Of a stretch of DNA of 64,000 nt, positions 62,879 to 64,000 are shown in pieces. The notes below the pieces were generated by a model. The model was not told the origin of the DNA and did not search any database. It was given only the letters and a program-made list of their open reading frames with translations. Positions within the stretch are counted from its first letter, which is position 1. Every line of letters begins with the position of its first letter. The DNA comes from Vanrija pseudolonga (taxonomy: Eukaryota; Basidiomycota; Tremellomycetes; Trichosporonales; Trichosporonaceae), in contig NC_085852.1 in the NCBI RefSeq assembly GCF_020906515.1, positions 2,914,001-2,978,000 on the forward strand, in the 5' to 3' direction. The translations under genes and the position numbers were made by a program.

Positions 62879-64000
62879 GTTTACGACCAGACGATGATGA
62901 GAGAAGGGCCAGAGGGGAAGGACGCTTCAACGAACATTTTACGTGTACATGGCATATAGTCTGTAGGTTAGGTTATGATATAGCTGTAATGTGAGAGATG
63001 CAATGCGATGCACAAGGTCGAGATGGCCGTGGCCGCGGGCACTGCCTGGCCTGCCCACTGCCCGATCAACTACTGTAAGCCGGCAGCGGTGACATTGCCC
63101 CGCCCAACGTCATACATGATCTTGCTACTGCTAGCTCGTGCGTAAAGGCCGTAAAGCGCAAAGGAGGAATGGAACGTGGCCTGGGCTGGGCGTTTGGGGG
63201 TGTCACGCTTTGGCTCCACCGACCAACCTTACAGCGGCCGTGCATGCAATTACGTGTGACTGGCAAGGCGAGTGAGGTGCAAGGTGGTGGTGTTCGTCGT
63301 CGTCGTCGCCGCCGTGCCCCTCACCACCTACCACTTGTCGCCCAAAGGCCGTGAGTGCCTGGGTGTTGTCGTCCGAGGGGTGCTTGTTTTGAACACGCCC
63401 GCTGGAGTTGTCATTGCCGTCGTCGTCGTCGTCGGCCCCCCCCCTCCTCCACCCACAGTCGATCTAATCAGCATCGCCCGCCAGGCCAGGGCAGGGGAAG
63501 GCGCGGGATGCGTGGCGTCCGGCAGCGGCGGCGGCTACGGCGTTGATGCAATGCTGCCGAACTGCACTACACTAGCCTTGCGCGGAAGAGGCCTTGGTTG
63601 TTGTTGCCAAGTCGAGGGTTGTGCCCGATGGGTAACTTGGCCCCTGTGCTCTTTTTCCCCTTCCGCTGCTAGAGTTTGCGCCGCCCCTTACCCCATCTTT
63701 GGGTTCTGCCGCAATCCTCTCGACAATCGCCAGTCCTCTGGAACGGGTAAGGCGGTGGGTGGGTGCGCGGGTGGTGTGGGCGTTGCGGGCTGAGCGGGTT
63801 GCAAGGAGGCGCAGGGGCTGGACCCCTGCCTTGTTTAGACTCGGAGTTGCTTGCTGCTGCCGAGCTGCCTGCCGCTCTGCCCACTTCCACTGCAAATAAA
63901 CAAACAAACCGCCAGGCCCTTGGACGACGTCGAGGCACGCCGCTCGTCGTCATTCTCTGGTTTCAGACTCGGGCGATATCACGTGCGGGGCGGTGATGAT
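62879..64000. other. Intergenic region to window end
   Basis: No gene that I can support. A GTC-rich open stretch around 63290-63460 is low complexity. A 20-bp segment at 63273-63292 is identical to one at 41960-41979. Confidence 0.45.

Noticed and set aside
63272-63793. A Val-rich plus-strand open frame near the window end
   Set aside because: The open frame arises from GTC/GTG trinucleotide runs; low complexity and no ATG in good context.
1-64000. tRNA or rRNA genes
   Set aside because: No segment with the tRNA B-box plus a foldable cloverleaf and no rRNA-like sequence was noticed on either strand; a dedicated scan could still find one.

Overview
The window looks like nuclear DNA of a basidiomycete yeast, most likely a tremellomycete of the Trichosporonales type. 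The evidence is a GC-rich sequence, close-packed genes on both strands, and many short introns (about 32-60 nt) with GT-AG ends and a CTGAC-like branch site just before the acceptor. The coding content (OPT transporters, GAA1, RNase H2B, GET2, TAF8, a PBY1-type TTL protein) is eukaryotic and fungal. The taxon is inferred from this style; no rRNA is present to confirm it. I saw no tRNA, CRISPR array or intact mobile element.

Layout. 1-8.1 kb: the 3' end of one oligopeptide (OPT) transporter gene, then two complete, convergent OPT paralogs. 8.1-11.1 kb: a gene-poor stretch. 11.1-36.5 kb: a dense array of one lineage-specific gene family, here called the GGFW family. Twelve apparently intact copies lie there on both strands, with a decayed relic, interrupted by a vWA-domain gene (22.4-23.6 kb) and an intronless cysteine-synthase-type gene (34.3-35.3 kb). 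Two more copies lie at 55.8-56.9 and 61.2-62.9 kb, making 14.

36.7-55.3 kb is a more ordinary block: a TTL/PBY1-like protein, two tandem single-pass membrane proteins (one with a stop at codon 6), an aldo-keto reductase, a small protein, a RING/TRAF-type zinc-finger protein, RNase H2 subunit B, GAA1 (GPI transamidase), GET2 (tail-anchored protein insertion), TAF8 (TFIID), a small coiled-coil nuclear-type protein that may belong to the XRCC4/XLF/PAXX fold, and a bifunctional lysine-ketoglutarate reductase/saccharopine dehydrogenase. 57.5-60.4 kb encodes a coiled-coil protein with exact 65-residue repeats.

The main discovery candidate is the GGFW family. Members share (i) a short first exon and a phase-1 intron, (ii) a small N-terminal domain with a DGLQW-like core and often a PLAPLxAL segment, (iii) a phase-0 intron before a repeat-like region that starts LDELDxxIAxIN, (iv) a C-x(n)-C-x-C motif, (v) an RALVxARVLLHAR segment, (vi) a variable linker, and (vii) a C-terminal module LPxEL...DPxxLTxxQW...AEDPxxL that ends in EWLxNGGFW near the stop. 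I recognise no named family with this whole architecture. Exon joins were worked out by eye from splice signals and reading frame; every GGFW member gives an uninterrupted in-frame CDS.
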